Assembly (NCBI RefSeq): GCF_050876985.1
Contig: NZ_JBPAPP010000001.1
Direction: 5' to 3' (one strand)
Origin: Halopseudomonas sp002296055
GTDB taxonomy: Bacteria > Pseudomonadota > Gammaproteobacteria > Pseudomonadales > Pseudomonadaceae
Length of the DNA: 64,000 nt
Shown piece by piece: positions 50,375 through 58,918 of the stretch; positions within the stretch are counted from its first letter, which is position 1, and every line of letters starts with the position of its first letter. The translations under genes were made by a program, and so were the position numbers. The notes beneath the pieces were generated by a model. That model was not told where the DNA came from. It did no database searches and worked only from the letters and a program-made list of their open reading frames with translations.

Positions 50375-51193
50375 ATGTTTGCTCGCATGAAAGAAGATAT
50401 CGCCAGCGTATTCCATCGTGACCCTGCCGCGCGCAACACGCTGGAAGTGCTGACCTGCTATCCCGGCTTGCATGCGGTCTGGTTGCATCGAGTGGCGCAC
50501 GCGCTGTGGGTGCGCCGCGCCTTTTTGCTGGCGCGCATGGTCTCGCACCTGGCGCGCTGGCTGACTGGTATTGAGATTCACCCCGGCGCGCAGATTGGTC
50601 GCCGCTTCTTTATTGACCATGGCTTTGGTGTGGTTATCGGTGAGACCACCGAAATCGGTGATGACGTCACCCTCTATCAAGGCGTGACCCTGGGCGGCAC
50701 GAGCTGGGATCAGGGCAAGCGTCACCCCACGCTGGAGGGCGGTGTGGTGGTGGGTGCCGGTGCCAAGGTGCTCGGGCCTTTCACGGTCGGGGCTGGCGCC
50801 AAGATCGGCTCCAACGCGGTGGTCACCAAGGCGGTGCCCGCTGGTGCCACGGCGGTGGGTATTCCGGGCCGCATCATTCCCAAGGAGCCGGAGCCTGAGG
50901 CCAAGACGGAGCAGCAGGTTAAGCGTGAAGCTATGGCCGAGAAGCTCGGCTTTGATGCCTACGGTGTGAGTCGTGATATGCCGGACCCGGTTGCGCGAGC
51001 TATTGGGCAGATGCTTGACCATATGCATGCGGTCGATGGCCGGCTTGAAGGTATGTGCAAGGCGCTCAGCGAGCTGGGTAGTGATTATTGCGCCAAGGAG
51101 CTGCCAACCTTGGGTGGCGAGGATTTCGAATTGCTCAAGGATGAGGTGCAACCGGCGGCTGAAGCGGATGCTGCCAGCGACGGCAAGGCCTGA
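50375..51193 (+). CDS. cysE: Serine O-acetyltransferase
   Basis: A protein of 272 residues. An N-terminal helical part is followed by a left-handed beta-helix of hexapeptide repeats (about 65-170: IEIHPGAQIGRRFFIDHGFGVVIGETTEIGDDVTLYQG). The catalytic His is in the DHGFGVVIGE region. The C-terminal extension is about 100 residues. It makes O-acetylserine, the cysteine precursor. In P. aeruginosa iscR follows; here iscS starts six bases after the stop. Confidence 0.96.
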   Translation: MFARMKEDIASVFHRDPAARNTLEVLTCYPGLHAVWLHRVAHALWVRRAFLLARMVSHLARWLTGIEIHPGAQIGRRFFIDHGFGVVIGETTEIGDDVTLYQGVTLGGTSWDQGKRHPTLEGGVVVGAGAKVLGPFTVGAGAKIGSNAVVTKAVPAGATAVGIPGRIIPKEPEPEAKTEQQVKREAMAEKLGFDAYGVSRDMPDPVARAIGQMLDHMHAVDGRLEGMCKALSELGSDYCAKELPTLGGEDFELLKDEVQPAAEADAASDGKA

Positions 51194-51199
51194 GGTGAT

Positions 51200-52351
51200 A
51201 TGAAACAGCCTATTTATCTGGATTACGCGGCGACCACGCCGGTTGATCCGGCGGTTGCCGAGAAAATGGTTGCTTGCCTGACCATGGATGGCAATTTCGC
51301 CAATCCGGCCTCGCGCTCGCATGTCTACGGCTGGAAGGCCGAAGAGGCGGCAGAGAATGCCCGGCGTCAGGTGGCTGATTTGGTTGGCGCCGATCCGCGC
51401 GAGATTGTTTGGACCTCGGGTGCGACCGAGTCGAACAATCTGGCCATCAAGGGTATGGCGCACGCGCTCAGCTCGCGTGGTCGCCACCTGATCACCTCCG
51501 TTATCGAGCACAAGGCTGTGTTGGACTGCTTCAAGCAGCTGGAGCAGGAGGGCTTTGAGATCACCCTGCTGCAGCCGGACGCTTCGGGTGTGATCAGTCC
51601 TGCACAGCTGCAGGCTGCTTTGCGCGAGGATACTGTGCTGGTGTCGTTGATGCAGGTGAACAACGAGATTGGCACGGTCAACGATATTTGGGCGCTGGGT
51701 CAGGTCGCGCAGGAGTCTGGTGCGGTATTTCACGTGGATGCGGCGCAGGCTACGGGCAAGCTGTCGATTGACCTGAAGGGCCTGCCGGTCGATCTGATGT
51801 CCTTCAGTGCCCACAAGACCTATGGTCCCAAAGGTGTTGGTGCGCTGTTTGTGCGGCGCGGGCTGATGCCGCGACCGCAGGCGCAGATCCACGGTGGCGG
51901 ACACGAGCGCGGCTTGCGCTCGGGCACGCTGGCCACTCATCAGCTGGTCGGTATGGGGGCGGCGTTCGAGCTAGCAGGCCAGCTTCGCGAGAGCGAGGTT
52001 GCGCGCATCGGCGAGCTGCGCGAGCTACTGCTGGCGGGGCTGGCTGGGCTTGAGGGTGTCAGTCTGAACGGCAGTGCAGAGGCGCGCGTGCCGCACAACC
52101 TGAACCTGGCCTTTGCCGGTGTTGACGGTGAGCTGCTGCTGTTGTCGCTCAAGGAGCTGGCGCTGTCCAGCGGCTCGGCCTGTACCTCGGCTGCGGTCGA
52201 GCCCTCTTATGTGTTGCGTGGCATCGGTGTGAGTGACGAGCTGGCGCACAGTTCCATTCGTCTGTCGCTGGGGCGCTATACCACCGCGGACGACGTGCAG
52301 CGCGCTGCCGAGGTCATCTGTCAGGTGGTGCCGCGCCTTCGCAGTGCCTGA
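51200..52351 (+). CDS. iscS: Cysteine desulfurase IscS, C-terminally short
   Basis: A PLP enzyme of 383 residues whose numbering coincides with E. coli IscS: H205-K206 in FSAHKTYGPKG and the sulfur-carrying C328 in SSGSACTSA. It takes sulfur from cysteine for Fe-S clusters, tRNA thiolation and cofactors. It ends at VVPRLRSA, lacking about 21 residues (the usual SPLWEMY...EWAHH tail) that take part in IscU binding in well-studied IscS. The genes normally around it, iscR before and iscU-iscA-hscB-hscA-fdx-iscX after, are absent. It may serve tRNA thiolation or feed another assembly system; this is inference. Confidence 0.95.
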   Translation: MKQPIYLDYAATTPVDPAVAEKMVACLTMDGNFANPASRSHVYGWKAEEAAENARRQVADLVGADPREIVWTSGATESNNLAIKGMAHALSSRGRHLITSVIEHKAVLDCFKQLEQEGFEITLLQPDASGVISPAQLQAALREDTVLVSLMQVNNEIGTVNDIWALGQVAQESGAVFHVDAAQATGKLSIDLKGLPVDLMSFSAHKTYGPKGVGALFVRRGLMPRPQAQIHGGGHERGLRSGTLATHQLVGMGAAFELAGQLRESEVARIGELRELLLAGLAGLEGVSLNGSAEARVPHNLNLAFAGVDGELLLLSLKELALSSGSACTSAAVEPSYVLRGIGVSDELAHSSIRLSLGRYTTADDVQRAAEVICQVVPRLRSA

Positions 52352-52374
52352 CCGCGCACTGTTATCTATTTGTC

Positions 52375-52403
52375 GTTAACCTGCGTATAATCCGCAGGTT
52401 AAC
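52375..52403 (+). promoter_or_regulatory. ndk promoter with TATAAT inside a perfect palindrome
   Basis: Arms GTTAACCTGCG and CGCAGGTTAAC (11 bases, perfect) flank seven bases that begin with a consensus -10, TATAAT. TTATCT lies 18 bases upstream as a weak -35. The ndk start is 46 bases downstream. The dyad could be an operator that covers the -10. Confidence 0.65.
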
Positions 52404-52448
52404 CATCTTTTGTAATTTCATTCTGTAACTATCTGTCTGGAGAGTTTT

Positions 52449-52874
52449 ATGGCCGTTGAACGCACCCTGTCCATTATCAAGCCCGATGCCGTTGCCAAGA
52501 ACGTCATTGGTGAGATTCTGACCCGTTTTGAAAAGGCTGGTCTGCGCGTTGTTGCAGCCAAGATGGTTCAGCTGTCCCAGGCCGATGCCGAAGGCTTCTA
52601 CGCCGAGCACAAAGAGCGTCCCTTCTTCAAGGATCTGGTTGGCTTCATGACCTCTGGCCCGGTTGTTGTACAAGTGCTGGAAGGTGAAGGCGCGGTCCTG
52701 AAGAACCGTGACCTGATGGGCGCTACCAACCCGAAAGAAGCTGCTGCCGGCACTATCCGCGCCGACTTCGCAGAGTCCATCGATGCCAACGCTGTGCACG
52801 GTTCCGACTCCACCACTTCCGCTGCCCGTGAAGTGGCTTACTTCTTCGCCGAAACCGAACTCTGCCCGCGCTAA
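52449..52874 (+). CDS. ndk: Nucleoside diphosphate kinase
   Basis: An enzyme of 141 residues starting MAVERTLSIIKPDAVAKNVIG. The phosphohistidine is H117 in DANAVHGSDS, the family signature. It exchanges terminal phosphates among nucleotides in the cytoplasm. It has its own promoter, with a palindrome around the -10, and lies 39 bases before rlmN. Confidence 0.98.
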   Translation: MAVERTLSIIKPDAVAKNVIGEILTRFEKAGLRVVAAKMVQLSQADAEGFYAEHKERPFFKDLVGFMTSGPVVVQVLEGEGAVLKNRDLMGATNPKEAAAGTIRADFAESIDANAVHGSDSTTSAAREVAYFFAETELCPR

Positions 52875-52913
52875 GGCCGGGCTTGGTTCTCTCAGCCGAG
52901 TGATGTGATCGCC

Positions 52914-54065
52914 ATGACTGATACCACCAGCAAGACCAATCTGCTGGGTCTGACACAGCAGAAACTGGAAGCTTTCTTCGAAGGATTGGGAGAGAAGCGT
53001 TTTCGCGCCGGCCAGGTCATGAAGTGGATGCATCACTATGGCGTGGACAACTTCGACGACATGACCAATATCGGCAAGGCCCTGCGCGAAAAGCTCAAGG
53101 CCAACGCCGAGATTCGCGGTCCCGAAGTTGTCAGCGAGGATATTTCCCGCGACGGCACACGCAAGTGGGTCGTGCGGGTTGCCTCGGGCAGTTGCGTTGA
53201 GACCGTGTACATTCCGCAGAACGGACGTGGCACCCTGTGTGTGTCCTCCCAGGCGGGTTGTGCGCTGGACTGCAGTTTCTGCTCGACCGGCAAACAGGGC
53301 TTCAACAGCGACCTGACCGTGGCCGAGATCATTGGCCAGGTGTGGATCGCCAGCAAGTCCTTTGGCTCTGTACCGGCAACCGCCGACCGTGCTGTTACCA
53401 ACGTGGTAATGATGGGCATGGGTGAGCCGCTACTGAATTACGATAACGTTGTGGATGCCATGACGTTGATGATGGACGATCTGGGCTACGGTATTTCCAA
53501 GCGCAAGGTGACGCTGTCTACCTCAGGCGTGGTGCCGATGATCAATAAGCTGGCCGAGGATATGGATGTTGCCTTGGCGCTGTCGCTGCACGCGCCGAAC
53601 AACGCGCTGCGCAATCAGCTGGTGCCCCTGAACAAGAAGTACCCGCTGGAAGTATTGCTGCCGGCCTGCAAGAGCTACATCGCCGGGCTTGGCGAAAAGC
53701 GCTCGCTGACCATCGAGTACACCCTGCTCAAGGGCGTCAACGATCAGCCCGAGCATGCTGCGGAGATGATCGAGCTGCTGCGCGATATCCCGTGCAAGAT
53801 CAACCTGATCCCCTTCAACCCCTTCCCGTATTCGGGTTACGAGCGACCAAGCAACAATGCTATCCGCCGTTTCCAGGACATGTTGCATAACGCTGGCTAT
53901 AACGTCACCGTGCGCACTACCCGGGGAGAGGACATTGACGCCGCCTGCGGCCAGCTGGTTGGCCAGGTGATGGACCGCACCCGCCGCAGCGAACGCTACA
54001 TTGCCGTGCGCCAGCTTGCCGAGGCGGCCGATGCCACTGAGCGCGGTCAGCGCAACGCGGGTTAA
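52914..54065 (+). CDS. rlmN: 23S rRNA/tRNA adenosine-2 methyltransferase RlmN
   Basis: A radical SAM enzyme of 383 residues from the ATG at 52914; a GTG three codons earlier is an alternative. The Fe-S cluster cysteines are C116, C120 and C123 (CALDCSFCSTG). The methyl-carrying C345 is in GEDIDAACGQL. It methylates C2 of A2503 in 23S rRNA and A37 in some tRNAs. It precedes pilF, as in P. aeruginosa. Confidence 0.97.
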   Translation: MTDTTSKTNLLGLTQQKLEAFFEGLGEKRFRAGQVMKWMHHYGVDNFDDMTNIGKALREKLKANAEIRGPEVVSEDISRDGTRKWVVRVASGSCVETVYIPQNGRGTLCVSSQAGCALDCSFCSTGKQGFNSDLTVAEIIGQVWIASKSFGSVPATADRAVTNVVMMGMGEPLLNYDNVVDAMTLMMDDLGYGISKRKVTLSTSGVVPMINKLAEDMDVALALSLHAPNNALRNQLVPLNKKYPLEVLLPACKSYIAGLGEKRSLTIEYTLLKGVNDQPEHAAEMIELLRDIPCKINLIPFNPFPYSGYERPSNNAIRRFQDMLHNAGYNVTVRTTRGEDIDAACGQLVGQVMDRTRRSERYIAVRQLAEAADATERGQRNAG

Positions 54066-54091
54066 CTACTCAAGCCGGAAAGGATGTTGAC

Positions 54092-54847
54092 ATGAGCAAG
54101 CCAAGCGCCGCGATCCTGCTACTCAGCCTGCTGTTGGCGGGCTGCGTTACGACCGGGGATGTGCCTCGCAAGGTGGACCCGGACGCGGCCCGCGATTCCT
54201 ACATCCAGCTGGGTATCGGCTATTTGCAGAAGGGCGAGACCGAGCGTGCCAAGGCGCCGCTTAGCGAAGCGCTCAAGCTCGATCCGCGTTCGGCGTCGGC
54301 TCATATGGTGCTGGCTCTGGTGTTTCAGCAGGAAGGCGAGTACGCCGCTGCTGAAGAGCACTTTCGTTCCGCCCTGTCCGCGGAACCGAGCAACGCCCGC
54401 ATTCTGAACAACTACGGGGCCTTTCTGCTGGACCGTGAGCGTTACGCCGAAGCCTTGAATTACTTCCAGAAGGCGGCGGCAGACACCCTCTATAGTGAAC
54501 GCTCGCGGGTGTTTGAGAACATGGGGATTACCTACCTACGCATGGGCGACTCCGCCTCGGCGCGGGAGAATCTTGAGCGCTCACTGCGCCTTAACAGCCG
54601 TCAGCCAAGGGCATTGCTGGAGTTGGCGCAGTTGGAGTTTGCGGCAGGAGAGTTTGTCCCAGCGTGGGATCACTACCGCCGGTTTGATCAGCTATCGAGT
54701 CAGAATGCGGCCAGTTTGTGGCTTGGCGTGCAACTGGCGCGTCGCTTTGAAGATCACAGCAAGGCGGTGAGCTACGGTTTGCAGCTCAAGCGCCTTTATC
54801 CCAATAGTCCCGAAGCGAAAGCGCTTGTGGAGTCCGAACAATCATGA
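54092..54847 (+). CDS. pilF: Type IV pilus biogenesis lipoprotein PilF (PilW)
   Basis: A protein of 251 residues with a lipobox LLAGC (C18) and about six tetratricopeptide repeats, for example DSYIQLGIGYLQKGETERAK and SAHMVLALVFQQEGEYAAAEEHF. PilF is the pilotin that carries secretin PilQ to the outer membrane. The stop overlaps the rodZ start by four bases. Its presence implies type IV pili encoded elsewhere. Confidence 0.94.
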   Translation: MSKPSAAILLLSLLLAGCVTTGDVPRKVDPDAARDSYIQLGIGYLQKGETERAKAPLSEALKLDPRSASAHMVLALVFQQEGEYAAAEEHFRSALSAEPSNARILNNYGAFLLDRERYAEALNYFQKAAADTLYSERSRVFENMGITYLRMGDSASARENLERSLRLNSRQPRALLELAQLEFAAGEFVPAWDHYRRFDQLSSQNAASLWLGVQLARRFEDHSKAVSYGLQLKRLYPNSPEAKALVESEQS

Positions 54848-55803
54848 GTTCCGAACGTCATGATGCAATGGCAGGCATGGCAAAAACAGGCACCCTGGCA
54901 AGCCCCGGGCCAGTGCTGCGCGAAGCACGTGAAGCGCGCCGCATGTCGGTTGTCGAGGTGGCGCAGGAGCTGAAGATTTCCCGTCACGCGGTCGAGGGTA
55001 TCGAGCAGGGCAACTATGACCGTCTGCCCGGCGACACCTTCGCGCGCGGCTATATCCGCGGCTACGCCCGCCTGGTGGGGCTGGACCCGACTCGTCTGGC
55101 GCTGGCCTTCGATCAGGAGCGTGGTATCGAGGCGCGTGAACGCGCGGTGAGCAGCATTGCTCGCGTGCAAGCGCCAAGCCGTAGCGGCCGCACACTGATG
55201 TGGTGGAGCTCGCTCATTATCATTCTGGCGCTGGTGCTGTCTGCGCTGTGGTGGTACGAAACCAGTCAGCCCGAGCCTGAGCCTTTGCCGGCGCTGGACG
55301 AGCTGGAAGGCCAGGCGCTGCTTGATGACGTTGAAGTTGACGCCATTACGTTGCCCGAAGCCATTGCCGAGCAAACCGACGGCTTGCCCGCAGATTTGCT
55401 GCCAGCCGAACAGCCCGGTGAGGAATCAGCGCCGGCTACCGAGGAGCAAACAGCGCCAACACCACAGGGTGACGGCGAGGTTGAGCAACCTGCGCCTGCG
55501 TCTGAGGCTGCAGAAACAGCCGAGCCTGCACCGGCCGGCTCTGAGCCAGCAGCGCCGACAGCGGCTGGCCTGCATCTGAGCGTTGCTGCCGACTGCTGGG
55601 TCCAGGTATCTGCGGTCGGTGGCGGTGTGCTACACAGCGGGCTGATGCGTGAAGGGCAGACGCTTGATTTGAACCACAGCGGCCCGGTCGATCTGGTTAT
55701 CGGTGATCGCAGCGCGGTCACCGAGATTCGTTTTCAGGGTAATTCCGTCACACTGCCGCCGCAGGGGCGTTCGGGCGTTGTCCGCATGCGCCTCGGCGAG
55801 TAG
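54844..55803 (+). CDS. rodZ: Cytoskeleton protein RodZ
   Basis: A protein of 319 residues. The Xre-like helix-turn-helix is at about 24-90 (LREAREARRMSVVEVAQELKI), one membrane segment at about 118-138, then a Glu/Pro/Ala-rich periplasmic linker. A C-terminal DUF4115 domain follows (about 250-319, ADCWVQVSAVGGGVLHSG). RodZ binds MreB and sets rod shape. It overlaps pilF and precedes ispG by 14 bases. Confidence 0.94.
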   Translation: MSSERHDAMAGMAKTGTLASPGPVLREAREARRMSVVEVAQELKISRHAVEGIEQGNYDRLPGDTFARGYIRGYARLVGLDPTRLALAFDQERGIEARERAVSSIARVQAPSRSGRTLMWWSSLIIILALVLSALWWYETSQPEPEPLPALDELEGQALLDDVEVDAITLPEAIAEQTDGLPADLLPAEQPGEESAPATEEQTAPTPQGDGEVEQPAPASEAAETAEPAPAGSEPAAPTAAGLHLSVAADCWVQVSAVGGGVLHSGLMREGQTLDLNHSGPVDLVIGDRSAVTEIRFQGNSVTLPPQGRSGVVRMRLGE

Positions 55804-55817
55804 GAGGTCAGCACGTT

Positions 55818-56930
55818 ATGCAGCATCAGTCGCCCGTAAAACGGCGCGTTTCCCGGCAGATCAAGGTTGGTTCAGTGCTGGTCGGTGGTGATGCGCCGAT
55901 TTCAGTGCAGAGCATGACCAATACCGAGACCTGCGATGTGGCCGCTACCGTGGCCCAGATTCGGCGTCTGGAAGAAGTAGGCGCCGATATTGTTCGGGTT
56001 TCGGTACCCAGCATGGAGGCCGCTGAAGCCTTTGGTGAAATTCGCAAGCAGGTGGGCATTGCCCTGGTTGCGGATATCCACTTTGACTACAAGATCGCCC
56101 TGCGTGTGGCTGACCTGGGTGTCGACTGCCTGCGCATCAATCCGGGCAATATTGGCCGTGAGGACCGCGTCAAGGCGGTGGTCGACGCCGCGCGCCATAA
56201 CGGCATTCCGATCCGCATCGGCGTTAACGCCGGTTCGCTGGAAAAGGACCTGCAGAAGAAATACGGTGAGCCGACGCCGGCGGCGCTGGTCGAGTCGGCT
56301 ATGCGTCATGTCGAGCACCTGGATCGCCTGGACTTCCAAGACTTCAAAGTCAGCGTCAAGGCGTCCGATGTGTTTATGGCGGTAGAGGCGTATCGCCTGC
56401 TGGCCAAGCAGATTGAGCAGCCGTTGCACCTGGGCATTACTGAAGCTGGCGGCCTGCGCTCTGGCACGGTGAAGTCAGCGGTCGGGCTTGGCATGCTGCT
56501 GGCAGAAGGCATTGGCGACACCATCCGTATTTCGCTGGCTGCTGACCCGGTTGAAGAGATTCGTGTCGGCTTTGACATCCTCAAGTCCCTGCGCCTGCGC
56601 TCGCGTGGCATCAACTTTATTGCCTGCCCCAGCTGCTCGCGACAGAACTTCGACGTGGTCAAGACCATGAACGAGCTGGAAACGCGCCTCGAGGATGTGC
56701 TGACCCCCATGGACGTGGCCGTGATTGGCTGCGTGGTCAACGGCCCGGGCGAAGCCAAGGAGGCCGATATCGGCCTGACCGGTGGTACGCCGAACAACCT
56801 GATCTATCAGGATGGCAAGCCTGACCAGAAGGTGGACAACCTGGAGCTGGTGGACCGGCTGGAAAAAATGATTCGAGACAAGGTTGCAGCCAAGCAGGCG
56901 GCGGATGCCAATACCATCGCCCGCGGCTGA
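55818..56930 (+). CDS. ispG: 4-hydroxy-3-methylbut-2-enyl diphosphate synthase IspG (GcpE)
   Basis: A protein of 370 residues. The N-terminal TIM-barrel part has VGGDAPISVQSMTNTETCDV and LRINPGNIG. The Fe-S ligands are in CPSCSRQNF and GCVVNGPGEAKEADIG. It makes HMBPP in the MEP isoprenoid pathway. Being an Fe-S enzyme, it needs an assembly system even though the isc genes are missing here. hisS follows after 26 bases. Confidence 0.97.
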   Translation: MQHQSPVKRRVSRQIKVGSVLVGGDAPISVQSMTNTETCDVAATVAQIRRLEEVGADIVRVSVPSMEAAEAFGEIRKQVGIALVADIHFDYKIALRVADLGVDCLRINPGNIGREDRVKAVVDAARHNGIPIRIGVNAGSLEKDLQKKYGEPTPAALVESAMRHVEHLDRLDFQDFKVSVKASDVFMAVEAYRLLAKQIEQPLHLGITEAGGLRSGTVKSAVGLGMLLAEGIGDTIRISLAADPVEEIRVGFDILKSLRLRSRGINFIACPSCSRQNFDVVKTMNELETRLEDVLTPMDVAVIGCVVNGPGEAKEADIGLTGGTPNNLIYQDGKPDQKVDNLELVDRLEKMIRDKVAAKQAADANTIARG

Positions 56931-56956
56931 GCGGCCAAGCATTTAGGAAAGCGACT

Positions 56957-58234
56957 TTGAAGACCCTGCAAGCCGTGCGCGGCATGAATGACATCCTGCC
57001 CGTCGACAGCGCGCTCTGGCAGTATCTGGAGCGCACCGTAGCAGACCTGCTGGCTGGCTACGGTTATCAGCAGATCCGCCTGCCTATCGTGGAGCCCACC
57101 GAGCTGTTCAAACGCTCGATCGGTGAGGTAACCGATATTGTCGAGAAGGAAATGTACACCTTCGACGACCGCAATGGCGACTCCCTTACCCTGCGTCCTG
57201 AAGGTACTGCTGGTTGCGTGCGTGCCATGTTGCAGCACGGCCTGCTGGGCGGTGGCGTGGGTCACAAGGTGTGGTACACCGGCCCGATGTTCCGCCACGA
57301 ACGGCCGCAGAAGGGGCGCTACCGCCAGTTCCATCAGATCGGCGTGGAAACCTTCAACTTTGCCGGCCCGGATGTGGATGCCGAGCTGATCGTGCTGTCC
57401 TGGCGCCTGTGGCAGCGTCTGGGCATCAGTGGTGCGGTCAAACTGGAGCTGAACAGCCTGGGCAGTTCGGAAGATCGCGCACGCTACCGTGATGATTTGG
57501 TCGCCTACCTGCAGGCGCGCTTTGATCAACTGGACGAAGACAGCCAGCGCCGCCTGGCCAGCAACCCGCTGCGGATCCTCGACAGCAAGAACCCCGACAC
57601 CCAGGCGCTGCTGGTTGACGCGCCGAAGTTGGCTGATTACCTGAACGATGAGGCGCGCGCGCACTTCGACGGCTTGCGCAAGCTGCTGGACGCGGTCGGC
57701 ATTCCTTACGAAATTAACCCGCGCCTGGTGCGCGGGCTGGACTACTACGGTCTGACGGTGTTCGAATGGGTCACCGATCAGCTGGGTGCCCAAGGCACGG
57801 TCTGTGCCGGCGGCCGTTACGATGGTCTGGTCACCCAGCTAGGCGGCAAGCCTGCCCCGGCGGTAGGGTTTGCCATGGGCATGGAGCGATTGCTGCTGCT
57901 GATCGAGACCCTCGATCAGGTGCCTGCTGAACTGGCCCGTCAGGTCGATGTCTACCTCGTCACCTTGGGTGAAGCTGCCGAGCTGGCCGGTCTGCGGCTG
58001 GCTGAACAGCTGCGCGATGCACTGCCGCAATTGCGTCTGGTGGTGCACGCGGGCGGCGGCAGCTTCAAGAGCCAGTTCAAGAAGGCCGATAAGTCCGGTG
58101 CGCTGTACGCGCTGGTGCTGGGTGAAGACGAGGTCGCTGCCGAGCAGATTGGCCTCAAGCCGCTGCGTAGCGGCGCAGAACAGGAAAACCTGAGCTGGCA
58201 GGCGCTGCCCGCTCGGCTTGCAGAGATTATCTGA
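56957..58234 (+). CDS. hisS: Histidyl-tRNA synthetase
   Basis: A class II synthetase of 425 residues with a TTG start behind AGGAAA. KTLQAVRGMNDILP is the expected N-terminus. Motif 2 is TGPMFRHERPQKGRYRQFHQIGVE. The histidine-specific LVRGLDYYGLTVFEW and motif 3 AVGFAMGMERLLLL follow, then an anticodon-binding domain (about 330-425). It charges tRNA-His. Confidence 0.97.
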   Translation: MKTLQAVRGMNDILPVDSALWQYLERTVADLLAGYGYQQIRLPIVEPTELFKRSIGEVTDIVEKEMYTFDDRNGDSLTLRPEGTAGCVRAMLQHGLLGGGVGHKVWYTGPMFRHERPQKGRYRQFHQIGVETFNFAGPDVDAELIVLSWRLWQRLGISGAVKLELNSLGSSEDRARYRDDLVAYLQARFDQLDEDSQRRLASNPLRILDSKNPDTQALLVDAPKLADYLNDEARAHFDGLRKLLDAVGIPYEINPRLVRGLDYYGLTVFEWVTDQLGAQGTVCAGGRYDGLVTQLGGKPAPAVGFAMGMERLLLLIETLDQVPAELARQVDVYLVTLGEAAELAGLRLAEQLRDALPQLRLVVHAGGGSFKSQFKKADKSGALYALVLGEDEVAAEQIGLKPLRSGAEQENLSWQALPARLAEII

Positions 58235-58273
58235 ACGGCGCACACCGTTCTTGGTACCGCTAAGGAGCATTGC

Positions 58274-58918
58274 GTGGCTTACGACACAGAAGAAGAACAG
58301 GTTGAGAAACTGCGGGACCTTTGGAGCCGTCATGGCGCGCCGCTGCTGACCGGCGTAGCGCTGGCACTGGCCGGCGTGTTTGGCTGGAACGCCTGGCAGA
58401 ACTACGAAAGCACGCAGGCGCAGAACGCCTCCACCCTTTATCAGTCGATGATGGAAGCCGTGCTGGCGAGCGACACCGAGGCCTCCCGTGCGCGTGCCGC
58501 CGAGCTGGCAGCGCAGCTGCGCAGTGATTACGACAACACGCGCTATGCCGATTTTGCCGCTTTGATGCAGGCGCGACTGGCCGTTGAAGCGCGTGACTTC
58601 CCGGTGGCCGAACAAAGCCTGCGTGACCTGGTCGATGGCAGCAAGGACGAGGCCCTGCAGGAAGTGGCCCGTCAGCGTTTGGCGCGTGTGCTGGCCCAGC
58701 TTGATCGGGCCGACGAGGCGCTCGAACTGCTGTCTGCCCCGGTGAGCGGGTCCGAGCTGACCGCCAGCCGCGAAGAGGTACGCGGCGACCTGCTGGTCAG
58801 CCTTGGTCGCAAGGAGGAGGCTCGCGCCGCCTACCAGGCTGCCGTCGAAGCGCTGACAGACGCCTCGGCTCGTCCCCAGCTGCAACTGAAACTCGATGAT
58901 CTGGCGGAGGAAGCCTAG
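58274..58918 (+). CDS. yfgM: YfgM family protein (tetratricopeptide, inner-membrane)
   Basis: A protein of 214 residues that opens MAYDTEEEQVEKLRDLWSRHG, with one membrane segment at about 18-40 and a periplasmic TPR-like domain (DUF2133). In E. coli YfgM binds the SecYEG translocon and periplasmic chaperones. Its stop overlaps bamB by one base, the usual arrangement. Confidence 0.93.
   Translation: MAYDTEEEQVEKLRDLWSRHGAPLLTGVALALAGVFGWNAWQNYESTQAQNASTLYQSMMEAVLASDTEASRARAAELAAQLRSDYDNTRYADFAALMQARLAVEARDFPVAEQSLRDLVDGSKDEALQEVARQRLARVLAQLDRADEALELLSAPVSGSELTASREEVRGDLLVSLGRKEEARAAYQAAVEALTDASARPQLQLKLDDLAEEA

Noticed and set aside
50264..51940. A minus-strand open frame of 558 codons across cysE and iscS.
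   Set aside because: Antisense to two well-recognised genes; composition is that of a frame shadow.
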